A stretch of DNA of 64,000 nucleotides from Oligoflexus tunisiensis. Its GTDB lineage: Bacteria > Bdellovibrionota_B > Oligoflexia > Oligoflexales > Oligoflexaceae. Location of the stretch: positions 6,725,346-6,789,345 of the forward strand of contig NZ_BDFO01000001.1 of NCBI RefSeq assembly GCF_001748245.1, written 5' to 3'. Under the pieces are notes generated by a model. It saw nothing but the letters and a program-made list of their open reading frames with translations, had not been told where the DNA came from and did not search any database. Positions 24,113-32,497 of the stretch are shown here, piece after piece (position 1 is the first letter of the stretch; the number at the start of each line of letters is the position of its first letter). The translations under genes and the position numbers were made by a program.

Positions 24113-25499
24113 TTTCCGCCAGAAAGCCATAAGTCAGTTTGGATTTTTTGCCGCGCTTGTGGTGAGTGGTGATCAGTCCCATCGAAAGGACGTGACCTCG
24201 GTTCCGATCAGTGCGACAGAACCGGCTTCCCTTGCTGGGGAAACCAAGCCCGAGCTGGCAAAGTCCGATGTGACCATGACCGCGGCACCGGCGATCCATA
24301 ATCTGGATGCGGCTGCGGAAAAGTTGATTCGTGCCAGTTTTCTGAGCGGGGACTATGCGACTGCGGATCGCCTGGTGCGGGAGCAATTGGCTGATGACAC
24401 CTTAAGCGCGGGATACAAGTCCTGGCTGAATGGGCAGCTGCCGATTATTCGGCTGGGTTGGGCCTGGGCTTTGATTCGGCAGAAAAATTGCGATGAGGCC
24501 CTGCCTCTTTTGGAATCGACGCCGGATCAGACCGCTCAAGCGCTGGCTCTGAAGGGACTGGGCTATTGCCTTTATTACAAGAAGGACTTTGCCAACGCCA
24601 GCACCTATCTCGAAAGTTATCTCGATAAGAATAAGTCCGATCCTGAGGCTTATATTCTTTTAGCTGAAGTGAAGGAATCGCTGGGTGAAGCCACGGAAGC
24701 CTGGGAACTGGCGCAAAGGGCCACAGCCCTGCAAAACCTGACCGAGGAGGAAACGCAGGAGCTGCAGAAGCGTGAAGCGAGTTTGAATGCCAAGGCGGAA
24801 GAGAGCGCAGGTCAGGGAGAAATGAGCTCCGGCTTCATTCGTCTCCGTTATCAGCTTGTCGGGCATCAGCATCTGGTGAGCGGGAGCCTTCAGGTGCTCC
24901 AGAAAACGATCGAAACCTTGAATCTCCAACTGGGCCTGCCCTACCCGGCCGAACCGATTGAAGTGATCTTCCATCTCAGTGAAAATTTTGGGCGCGTGGC
25001 GCACAGCCCGTCCTGGAGCGCCGGCCTTTACGATGGCCGGGTGCGGATTCCCATTCCTCAGGATCAAGCCTTCGATGAGGATTTCGCCCGCATTCTGCGG
25101 CACGAGATCACCCACGCTGTGCTTTCCGAGCATGCCCAGCATCGCCATCTGCCGGCCTGGTTTCAGGAAGGGCTCGCGCAGGTGGCGGAATGCCAGGAGC
25201 TTTGCTGGCATTATCGCTTTGCAGCCACTTCATTTCCCTTCCTGACACCGCAGGCGTTTGATGCGGGATTTCTGCAGCTGAATCGGGGGGAGGCTCAGGT
25301 GGCCTATAAGCAGAGCTTTTACCTGATGCAGGTGCTTCATTTTCAGGTGACTGGCTTGCCGGGAATACGGCAGATCATTGAACAGATTCCTGTGATTCAT
25401 GATTTGAGTTCGGATGGGTTGATGGATCAGGTGGGGCAGACGTTTGGGGGTCTGCATCAGAAGGCGCAGGAAAGTTGGATGGCGCAGCGGAGTTTTTGA
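24102..25499 (+). CDS. Exported TPR protein with a gluzincin (peptidase MA-like) domain
   Basis: 465 residues with a short signal-like N-terminus (SQFGFFAALVVSG). TPR-type helical repeats fill about 70-235 (QALALKGLGYCLYYKKDFANA, PEAYILLAEVKESLGEATEA). The C-terminal domain carries the zinc motif HEITH (about residues 343-347) and a downstream WFQEGLAQVAE with the third-ligand Glu, as in the peptidase MA family. It is probably a periplasmic protease or a TPR-tethered hydrolase. The start is TTG at 24102, inside the end of grxC; this makes coupled translation likely. Confidence 0.75.
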   Translation: MSRNFRQKAISQFGFFAALVVSGDQSHRKDVTSVPISATEPASLAGETKPELAKSDVTMTAAPAIHNLDAAAEKLIRASFLSGDYATADRLVREQLADDTLSAGYKSWLNGQLPIIRLGWAWALIRQKNCDEALPLLESTPDQTAQALALKGLGYCLYYKKDFANASTYLESYLDKNKSDPEAYILLAEVKESLGEATEAWELAQRATALQNLTEEETQELQKREASLNAKAEESAGQGEMSSGFIRLRYQLVGHQHLVSGSLQVLQKTIETLNLQLGLPYPAEPIEVIFHLSENFGRVAHSPSWSAGLYDGRVRIPIPQDQAFDEDFARILRHEITHAVLSEHAQHRHLPAWFQEGLAQVAECQELCWHYRFAATSFPFLTPQAFDAGFLQLNRGEAQVAYKQSFYLMQVLHFQVTGLPGIRQIIEQIPVIHDLSSDGLMDQVGQTFGGLHQKAQESWMAQRSF

Positions 25500-25524
25500 T
25501 CGCTGCGCTTTAAGTTCATTGATA

Positions 25525-27183
25525 TCAAATATTGCAAGTAGTATTCAGACTGTCCAAAGTTTTGTTATCGATAGAGCATGTGCAACCTTTTGCGCCTTTG
25601 ACGCAATAACTAAAGCCTGGGCCCATGCACAGCTCAGCTGATGTAAGCAAGGTATTTCCTGCAGAGCAGGTAAGAGTTCCTACACCCAATACAAGATGCC
25701 AGCCCAAGCTACCATTGCCTCCACAAACCTTGGCGCCATCTTGGATAATAACCTGCTCCCCAAACCGTAGAGATCGCACAACACCTGCTTGTGAATTTAG
25801 GCTTATTTTGGCAGCACATCCATCATTACAGCTGGAATATGAGTACCCTGGTGAATCAACGTAATCAGAAAATTCCAGTGTCGGTAAGCATCTGCGCTGT
25901 TGCTTCCGAGAATGTGACACACAGGTTTCGGGAGGAATTGGTGACGACGTATCATATTTTGCTATCCCTCCCAAAAGGGGATCATAGGCACCAATTGCAA
26001 CAGGTTTACCTTCAGAGTTCACACAAGCATCAGCACCACCGGTTGTAGAATCAACGATTTTCCGCGCAGGAATCACAACCTCAGGGATTACAAACTCAGG
26101 AAGACTACAAGTCCTGTAGTCTGACAAACATTTGGAAGCGCCTTCTCTAATTTTATTCAAAGCAGCTTTAATCCTGTTTGACGCATCATTTAGCCCTGCT
26201 GCATCGATAGATTCGTATTGGTCCTGATGAGTCAGAGGATACGTGATAGTGCTCAATAGATCACTTAGATCAAGGTCGTTGTCAGCCAGGGTCCTTAAAA
26301 CCAAATCTTGATTTCTGATATCAATTGCATTCTTATCTGCTGGAAAATTCAAAAGAGTTTTGTATGATGCGGTATAAGCGATAATAGGCTTGGCATTATC
26401 TTTGTTAATTGAGTCTGGATATGCCTTCGCGCGATTAATGAGCTCATCAGCGGAAAGCCCTATATTAGAGAAGACTCCGCCAGATTGATATACGTAGATT
26501 TGTGTTTTGTTTTTCTTAATCGCTTCTTCCAGGCTCGATGAGAATGAAGCTGAACCACCAAAAGCGCCATAGGAACCTTTCAGAGATGCGTCGATCTTTT
26601 TCTTATGCTCGTCACTATCCGTTTGGATCTCAAGCAATGCGATAAATTCGCCCCCAGATACATAGGACCTTACAAATTCATCCCCGCATACACTTCTGAA
26701 CGCTTCGTTCCCATTCTTGGACATAATATTAACCGCATCTTCCAACATTCTCGTTTTGGTCATGGTGTAAAGAGGATTGGTTACTTGAACTGTAATCAAG
26801 AGATATAACGATTGAGCATTGATTGCTACAGACTCTGTAAACGATGCCTTGCCTTTGACAGAGCCGAAGCCCCCACCATATTTTGCTTTGGTAGAAATAT
26901 CGACAGACTTAAATATCTCTTTTGAACTGGTCATCTTCAGAATCTTCAGAGTAAACTGTTTACCGTTTGAATCGAAGCTGGGCGCAGGACCTGTTACATC
27001 AACGCAATCACCTTTTGCTTCTCCAGTAAGGAGATCGATTCCTCTACCAAGGGTAAAATCTGAAGAATCTGGATCGATAGTCGCTTTGACTGAACTGTTA
27101 GAGTTTGTAGATTTGCAAGAAAAACATAGAAATAGAAAACAAATGGCAATAAAAACCGAAACAAAATTAGGCGATTTCTTCAT
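25525..27183 (-). CDS. AT-rich exported Cys-rich protein, possible pore-former (MACPF-like)
   Basis: 552 residues with a signal peptide ending LCFSCKST, a possible lipobox. Residues about 95-235 contain two Gly/Ser-rich amphipathic stretches (KYGGGFGSVKGKASF and GSYGAFGGSASFSSS). They flank AFRSVCGDEFVRSYVSGGEFIALLEI, which resembles the Y-G-x-H-(Y/F)-...-GG core of MACPF/perforin-like pore-formers. The last 190 residues hold many Cys, so a disulfide-bonded domain is likely. The gene is visibly more AT-rich than its neighbours and uses AAA/ATT-type codons freely, which suggests transfer. Its TAA stop follows many short repeats. The pore-former idea is inference; export is well supported. Confidence 0.6.
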   Translation of the reverse strand: MKKSPNFVSVFIAICFLFLCFSCKSTNSNSSVKATIDPDSSDFTLGRGIDLLTGEAKGDCVDVTGPAPSFDSNGKQFTLKILKMTSSKEIFKSVDISTKAKYGGGFGSVKGKASFTESVAINAQSLYLLITVQVTNPLYTMTKTRMLEDAVNIMSKNGNEAFRSVCGDEFVRSYVSGGEFIALLEIQTDSDEHKKKIDASLKGSYGAFGGSASFSSSLEEAIKKNKTQIYVYQSGGVFSNIGLSADELINRAKAYPDSINKDNAKPIIAYTASYKTLLNFPADKNAIDIRNQDLVLRTLADNDLDLSDLLSTITYPLTHQDQYESIDAAGLNDASNRIKAALNKIREGASKCLSDYRTCSLPEFVIPEVVIPARKIVDSTTGGADACVNSEGKPVAIGAYDPLLGGIAKYDTSSPIPPETCVSHSRKQQRRCLPTLEFSDYVDSPGYSYSSCNDGCAAKISLNSQAGVVRSLRFGEQVIIQDGAKVCGGNGSLGWHLVLGVGTLTCSAGNTLLTSAELCMGPGFSYCVKGAKGCTCSIDNKTLDSLNTTCNI

Positions 27184-27215
27184 TTCTCAGCTCCATTTTG
27201 GAATGCAACCAGATC

Positions 27216-27244
27216 AAATAAAAACGCCCCTGTTAAGGGGCGTT
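27216..27244 (-). terminator. Rho-independent terminator of the 27268-29241 gene
   Basis: On the minus strand, AACGCCCC/GGGGCGTT pairs with 8 bp around a 6-base loop and is followed by TTTTATTT. It lies 24 bases after the stop codon, before the start of the next minus-strand gene. Confidence 0.85.
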
Positions 27245-27267
27245 GAGGCTTTTAAAGTCTGCGCTTC

Positions 27268-29241
27268 TTAGTTCACGGCATCCGAGTTGATGGCTTTGCC
27301 TTGGCACTCGTTGGCCAGCCACGACGTGATGATTTCGTTCGGGGTCTTATCCAGATAGCTGGCTTCGTCCACCGTCGTCGTCATCTTGGTCAAGTCCTTG
27401 CTGATGGCCTTACCGGTCATGAAGCTGACGTCAGACACGTGACCATTGTCAGAACCATCTTCATTGATACCGAGACTCAACCAGTTCACTCCACCCAGAG
27501 ACGCCAGAGGACTGGTCGAATCTGTTGTGCCTTTTTCCGTTGCGATTGCAGCCGTTACACCAGCACCGATACCAGTAAAGATCAGACTGTTGCTGATGTC
27601 AGCGACTTTATCCAGAGTACCGTTCAGCACGAGGCCTGCGCCTTGAGCAGCGGCCAGAGTCTTGGCTGCCGTGGATGCTGCTGCAGCCGCAGCTGTTGGG
27701 TTGCTGCTGGCCTGAGCTTCTGCGGCACCAGCGTAGTATTTCGCCCGATACATCTTGCCCCAGTTGGCAACGCTGCCATGATAAAGACTCATCAGGAAGC
27801 TGCTGTCGATGGATTTCACATAAGCAGCGATTTCATCAGCCTTCGTCGCTTCATCCTTGCTGGCATCATCACGAATGGCCGCGATGGTGGCGTGAATTTC
27901 CTTGAAGCCGGGGATGGCTTCCAGTGCCTGCTGGCTGGCAGCTGGAATAAAGTCTGAGTAACCAGCCACCCAGTAATTCAGATAAACCTTATTCTTGCCA
28001 TGGGCCAGTGTATAGTTACCGCCGGCAGAGATCGCACAGCTGAAAGTTTCAGGAGCCTGGATTCCAGCCGAGTTCAGAGCCGTCTTGGCTGCTGTCGTCG
28101 CTTCGTCCGTAGCCGTTGAGGAAAGCACCGAGTTAATAGCGCCGGCACGCTGCTGAGCCAGAGCAACCACGTTCGCGCCGCGGCCCAAACCGATGGTATA
28201 GGTCAAAGGTTGAATGGACAGGCCTTGAATAGTGGTTCCATAAGTCCCAGAGTTCAACATGTCCGTGCTGATCTTCGCATAGTTGCCAATGGAAACTTCG
28301 CTGCCGGTCGTGGTCGCGAACTTGCCACTGGTGCCGCCCGTGCTGGCAAATGTTGTCAGTTTGGTACGCACACATTCATAAGCACCAAGAAGATCGGTCA
28401 CATCATTTTGATAAGGCTTGGAAGTCCCTACACTGGTTTTGCCAATATCATCCGTACAGGCGTTGTTATCATCCGGACTGATACATATCTTCTCGCCTGG
28501 GAATGCAGGGGCGAGGATGATATGACCCAACTGAAGATCGCCGGCGACCTTCGCGATCTCGCCATACGATACCCCCGAGGTCGAGGCGTGGGCATAGAGA
28601 GTCAGAGGATAGCCATAGGTCGTGCCAGCAGATTCAGTTTTCACGGCCAGAGTCAAAGCAGCTGGTGTAGCCTGGGGAACAGAAAGGAAAGCATAACGGA
28701 AATCAGTATCGTTCTTCAGCTTATACGACATCAAGTAAACCTTGGTCGTCAGTGCTGTCTGCCCGCCAAGGTTTGTGGGTGCTCCGGTCGTGGCATCAAA
28801 TTTGAAACCACCGGTGGCGATCGTAATATTATACTTTTGTTGAATACCGGAGGCGATGGTCGATGTTAAATCAGTAAGAAATGGACCATTGGTGGCGCTG
28901 GCATCACATTGCTGCTCAGTCGCTGTTGCGACCACAGCACTCACCTTCGCGGCAGCCGCGGCCGTTGCTTTCGTTGTATCGGTCGCCAGGGTCGAAGGGG
29001 TCCCGAGGCTGGTAATTACATCAGCTTGCGTACCAGTCAAGCCAGGCACTTCCAGGAGCGCGATCACCTTGTTCCAGAGGCTATCACCGGAGATCGCCGA
29101 CTCGGTCAGCACATCCTCTTTGGTGAGTTCACTCAGCTTGGGAATATAACCTTCATTGTCAGCAGATTTCTCGCCACACGAGGGCAAAGAAGCCAATATC
29201 CCGATAGGAATAAGTGTCATTCGGCCGAACTTAAGCGCCAT
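27268..29241 (-). CDS. Large lipoprotein with an alpha/beta-hydrolase-like domain
   Basis: 657 residues. The lipobox is ASLPSC, with the lipid-acceptor Cys at residue 22. The mature protein is rich in Thr/Ala/Ser. Residues about 165-395 look like a lipase-type alpha/beta hydrolase: PLTLYAHASTSGVSYGEI (strand and oxyanion area), IILAPAFPGE, then LTYTIGLGRGANVVALAQQ at the nucleophile-elbow position. The usual Ser of GxSxG is Gly there (GLGRG), so it may be catalytically dead or use another residue. It resembles secreted lipases of the VolA/Pla-1 kind in layout only. A terminator follows it. The AT-rich gene at 25525-27183 lies downstream on the same strand. Confidence 0.6.
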   Translation of the reverse strand: MALKFGRMTLIPIGILASLPSCGEKSADNEGYIPKLSELTKEDVLTESAISGDSLWNKVIALLEVPGLTGTQADVITSLGTPSTLATDTTKATAAAAAKVSAVVATATEQQCDASATNGPFLTDLTSTIASGIQQKYNITIATGGFKFDATTGAPTNLGGQTALTTKVYLMSYKLKNDTDFRYAFLSVPQATPAALTLAVKTESAGTTYGYPLTLYAHASTSGVSYGEIAKVAGDLQLGHIILAPAFPGEKICISPDDNNACTDDIGKTSVGTSKPYQNDVTDLLGAYECVRTKLTTFASTGGTSGKFATTTGSEVSIGNYAKISTDMLNSGTYGTTIQGLSIQPLTYTIGLGRGANVVALAQQRAGAINSVLSSTATDEATTAAKTALNSAGIQAPETFSCAISAGGNYTLAHGKNKVYLNYWVAGYSDFIPAASQQALEAIPGFKEIHATIAAIRDDASKDEATKADEIAAYVKSIDSSFLMSLYHGSVANWGKMYRAKYYAGAAEAQASSNPTAAAAAASTAAKTLAAAQGAGLVLNGTLDKVADISNSLIFTGIGAGVTAAIATEKGTTDSTSPLASLGGVNWLSLGINEDGSDNGHVSDVSFMTGKAISKDLTKMTTTVDEASYLDKTPNEIITSWLANECQGKAINSDAVN

Positions 29242-29344
29242 AACTTAGCCTCGCACAAGAAAGGATGGGTGCTATAGATGATTCCATTCTAAAGCAGAAT
29301 GCGATCGACTAAAAGACCTTCATGAAAAAAGAATGAGCGCCTAC

Positions 29345-29373
29345 TGGAAATGCGAAGACACTTCCCTTATAAT
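29345..29373 (+). promoter_or_regulatory. Sigma-70-type promoter for the 29422 gene
   Basis: TGGAAA (29345-29350, 4 of 6 matches to TTGACA), a 17-base spacer and a perfect TATAAT (29368-29373) lie 48 bases before the start codon. Confidence 0.55.
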
Positions 29374-29421
29374 CAACATAAACTGTCTTCATCTATGGAA
29401 TCATTTCTTGGAGTGCCCTCT

Positions 29422-30960
29422 ATGAAATCTATGGTGGCTTCACACCGTGGGACGGCTCGTCTTACAAGCAAGCTCCTGGTACTAGGACTGTGCCTTGGCT
29501 TCCACACAAGTCAGGCGAGGGCACAGGATGAAGGAAATCCTACGCCTGCTCCGGCAGAACCAACGGAAACAGATCCTGCTGCGCCATCAGTAGAAACACC
29601 CACTGATGCAACGCCTGCCGAAGGAACATCAACAGAAGAGAAGAAGCCTGAAGAGGGCGATCTCGGCGAGAAGATTAAAGATAAAGTCAAGGAACTGAAA
29701 AAGAATCGCGTCAAGAACCGCAAGGAAACCACGGATGCGGTACTGAAGCGTCGCGACAAGGATCCTGAAACCGCCAAGTATGTGATGCTCGGCGAAGCAC
29801 AGACTCTGCCCGAGAAGGTCGCCCGCTTCCGTTATGTCCACAAGATCGTCGACGGCAGTGAGTCCTTCGATAATGATGGAACCAAGAAAGATATGGGCAT
29901 TGACGCCCTCGTTAAGATTAATGCTTATGTCCTCGAATATGGTTTCTCGGACAAGCTCTCCTTCCAGGTGCTGGTACCGACGATTGCCTCGGCCGATGTC
30001 ACCATCAATGCTGAGAAGTTCTCAAAGTCAAAGATCTACGCAAAAGAATATCAGGAAGTGCTGGACAAGGTTGTTCCCTTCCTGATCAGCCAGGGCCAGT
30101 GTACATCGGCTGAAGATTGCACGAACAAGATCAACAACGAGGCCTATGCGATCCCCACCGACTCTTCACTTGTGCTGCCTACCGGTGAAATCTACACGGT
30201 GCAAGGCGGGGTTCCCGTGGAGCGGGCCGCTTACTCCCTTATCACCAACGCCGTCAAGCCCAAAAAAGGCAAGACCGGCCTGAGCGATATCATGGTCGCT
30301 GCTCTTTATAACGTCTATAACAGCAAATCGCAGATGTTCTCTGTCGGCGGCGGTTTCCGTCTGCCCACTGGCGATGGGGATGATGAAAAATCCTACAACC
30401 GTACGGGTAGCGGCTTTACCACTTTCGGTCTTTCCTTGCGTTATGACTACCGCATTGCGGATCCTCTGATGCTGTCGTTCAGCAACCAGACCGAAATTCA
30501 TGTGAAAAACGCCAATCGCAAGCGCCACAGCCTTGTCGATCCTGATAATCTGAACGAAGCGGATCCCAACACCAAGGGTGCGGACCTCAGCCCAGCCCTG
30601 CCCGGTGAAGGCGATGGCGTGTCGAACGACTTCGAAGTTTCCCGCAAGGTTCCTTTGAATACCGGTTCACTTCGTTTGGCCTATGCCCTGGGTGATTTGC
30701 ATCCCATGCTGTCGACCCTTTCGGTCTTTAGTTTCTACAACTGGCTCTCTGACCCGGAAACCTTTTACGATAAGGAATCCCAGCAGAACGGAGTCCTGTC
30801 CACAAGCTACAGCTATGCCATATCCTTTGATGGTCTCGGCATGAATCCCAGGATTCCTGTGTCCCTGAGCGCATCGCAGGAGCGTTACCTGACCGGTACA
30901 AACGTTCTGGCAGCAGGCGTGAGCACCACCCTGAACCTCATGCTTTACTACAAGTTCTAA
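29422..30960 (+). CDS. Outer-membrane transporter-like beta-barrel protein
   Basis: 512 residues. The signal peptide starts MKSMVASHRGTARLTSKLLV and ends near SQARAQ. A Pro/Glu/Thr-rich segment (about 36-80) and a Lys/Glu-rich helix (about 80-110, LGEKIKDKVKELKKNRVKNR) precede a long beta-strand-rich domain. That domain (KLSFQVLVPTIAS, SVGGGFRLPTGDGD, FGLSLRYDYRIADPLMLSFSNQTEIH, final LNLMLYYKF) resembles the phenol-degradation MetA-pathway/transporter family of outer-membrane barrels. The ATG at 29422 is chosen because GGAG precedes it and the signal peptide starts there. It diverges from the lipoprotein gene. Cargo is unknown. Confidence 0.7.
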   Translation: MKSMVASHRGTARLTSKLLVLGLCLGFHTSQARAQDEGNPTPAPAEPTETDPAAPSVETPTDATPAEGTSTEEKKPEEGDLGEKIKDKVKELKKNRVKNRKETTDAVLKRRDKDPETAKYVMLGEAQTLPEKVARFRYVHKIVDGSESFDNDGTKKDMGIDALVKINAYVLEYGFSDKLSFQVLVPTIASADVTINAEKFSKSKIYAKEYQEVLDKVVPFLISQGQCTSAEDCTNKINNEAYAIPTDSSLVLPTGEIYTVQGGVPVERAAYSLITNAVKPKKGKTGLSDIMVAALYNVYNSKSQMFSVGGGFRLPTGDGDDEKSYNRTGSGFTTFGLSLRYDYRIADPLMLSFSNQTEIHVKNANRKRHSLVDPDNLNEADPNTKGADLSPALPGEGDGVSNDFEVSRKVPLNTGSLRLAYALGDLHPMLSTLSVFSFYNWLSDPETFYDKESQQNGVLSTSYSYAISFDGLGMNPRIPVSLSASQERYLTGTNVLAAGVSTTLNLMLYYKF

Positions 30961-30982
30961 GCTAACCAGCTTGAAGTTTCGA

Positions 30983-31006
30983 AGGGGCCGCGAGGCCCCT
31001 TTTTTT
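30983..31006 (+). terminator. Rho-independent terminator
   Basis: AGGGGCC/GGCCCCT (7 bp) around GCGA, then seven T residues, 23 bases past the stop of the outer-membrane protein gene. Its T-run overlaps the stop codon of the convergent rluA-type gene. Confidence 0.85.
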
Positions 31007-31976
31007 ATGCCCGCTGTCCCGCCCAGAACTCCCGCATATCATCCGGCATCTCGCAGCGCACCTCGTGGACTTTGCCGTCCTCCGGATGCACAAAGGCCAG
31101 TGCATGCGCGTGCAAAAGACAGCGGCGGAACCCGGTCTGCTTCACAACGTGATCGGTGAGCCCGTGTACAAACCATTCCAGAAAAACCTGCTCATCCGGA
31201 TGAAAGAGGCGATCACCAACCAGATGCAGGCCGGCATAGGCCGCATGGATGCGAATCTGATTGGTCCTGCCGGTTTTGGGAAGGGCTTTGAGAAGAGTAT
31301 GATCAGAACCTGTCTCCAGTACCTGAAAATGCGTTTCCGCTGACTGGCCATCGGGCACGACCCATTTTTTAATCCGGATCTCGCTCGTCGTAAGGTCGCC
31401 GATGGGACCTTTTTCAATCCACTTCTCCTCAGCACTCAGACCATGCGAGATGGCAAGATATTCCTTGTGCAAATTACGTTCGGCCAGGGAACGGGCCAGC
31501 TGATTGCGCACGACCGTATTGGCTCCGCAGAGCACGATGCCCGAGGTTTCCCGATCAAGCCGATGCACTGCCGACCATTCCGGGCCAAGTTCTGTTTTCA
31601 CGAGTTCAGCAAAGGTGTTTTTCCGATAGGGTCCATTCTCATGCATCGGCAGCGGAGCCGGCTTAAATACCGCCATAACTGCACCTTTCCGCCAGATCGG
31701 GTAGATGCCGCGGTCCACTTCCGGTTCCACCGTCTGGGGATGGTGGAGAGCCAGCTGCTGACCCTCTCTTAGTCGATATGACACACTAATCGGGGCTCCA
31801 TCGACCAGGACTTCGCTGGTGCGGAGACGCTTTTGCCAGCCGGCCCGGGACAGGAACGGAAAGTGCCGGGCGAGGTACGCATCGGCTCTCTCCCCCGCAT
31901 GATACGAGGAAACCGGCAGGCCGAGAGGCCGAAAGGCAGCGCTTTCATCTGGATTTTCAACTGGACTTTTATGCAT
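31005..31976 (-). CDS. RluA-family RNA pseudouridine synthase
   Basis: 323 residues. An N-terminal S4-like RNA-binding region (about 30-80, DAYLARHFPFLSRAGWQKRLRTSEVLVDG) precedes the catalytic domain. The catalytic Asp is in HRLDRETSG (about 138-146). KTGRTNQIRIHAAYAGLHLVGD is also diagnostic. It isomerises uridine to pseudouridine in rRNA or tRNA. The exact target (RluC, RluD, RluA or TruC type) cannot be fixed from sequence. Its stop codon lies in the T-run of the opposing terminator. smpB diverges from it. Confidence 0.92.
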   Translation of the reverse strand: MHKSPVENPDESAAFRPLGLPVSSYHAGERADAYLARHFPFLSRAGWQKRLRTSEVLVDGAPISVSYRLREGQQLALHHPQTVEPEVDRGIYPIWRKGAVMAVFKPAPLPMHENGPYRKNTFAELVKTELGPEWSAVHRLDRETSGIVLCGANTVVRNQLARSLAERNLHKEYLAISHGLSAEEKWIEKGPIGDLTTSEIRIKKWVVPDGQSAETHFQVLETGSDHTLLKALPKTGRTNQIRIHAAYAGLHLVGDRLFHPDEQVFLEWFVHGLTDHVVKQTGFRRCLLHAHALAFVHPEDGKVHEVRCEMPDDMREFWAGQRA

Positions 31977-32035
31977 TTGGCTTTACATTGAGCTGTTGGT
32001 TTGTGGAATCATCAAGAGGAATAACCTGGCATACC

Positions 32036-32497
32036 ATGGAAGCCAAGGGAATCAAAGTCATCGCCAGCAACAAGAAGGCTTACCACGAGTACAATATCGG
32101 GGACAAGTACGAGGCTGGTATCGCCCTTCAAGGCACCGAGGTCAAGGCCTTGCGTGACGGGCGCTGCAATTTAAATGATGGCTGGGTGGACCTGAGCAAT
32201 GATGAAGCGATTTTGCGCGAGGTGCATATCGGTCACTACACGCACGGCAATATCATGAACCACATGGAGCGTCGCTCCCGCCGCCTGCTTTTGCATAGCG
32301 CCGAGCTCAAGAAACTGGGTCGCGCGGTTCAGGAGAAGGGATTCGCGCTCATCCCCTTGAAAATCTATTTCAAGGGACGCTATGTGAAACTGGAAATTGG
32401 TCTGGGCAAGGGCAAGAAAGCCCATGACAAGCGCGAATCATCCAAAGAGAAGGACGCCAAACGCGAAATTCAACGGGTGATGAAGAGCAGACGCTGA
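32036..32497 (+). CDS. smpB: SsrA-binding protein SmpB
   Basis: 153 residues. The family start MEAKGIKVIASNKKAYHEYNI is followed by YEAGIALQGTEVKALRDGRCNL and by RDGRCNLNDGWVDL. The basic C-terminal tail KKAHDKRESSKEKDAKREIQRVMK is the part that enters the decoding centre with tmRNA. SmpB carries tmRNA to stalled ribosomes for rescue. I chose the ATG at 32036, where the conserved domain begins, rather than an earlier in-frame TTG at 31988. No tmRNA gene (ssrA) was recognised in this window. Its TGA directly abuts the TGA of the next, convergent gene (palindrome TGATCA). Confidence 0.95.
   Translation: MEAKGIKVIASNKKAYHEYNIGDKYEAGIALQGTEVKALRDGRCNLNDGWVDLSNDEAILREVHIGHYTHGNIMNHMERRSRRLLLHSAELKKLGRAVQEKGFALIPLKIYFKGRYVKLEIGLGKGKKAHDKRESSKEKDAKREIQRVMKSRR

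Noticed and set aside
29601..29700. Glu/Thr/Pro-rich stretch as a separate gene
   Set aside because: It is continuous with the signal peptide and barrel of the 29422-30960 protein.
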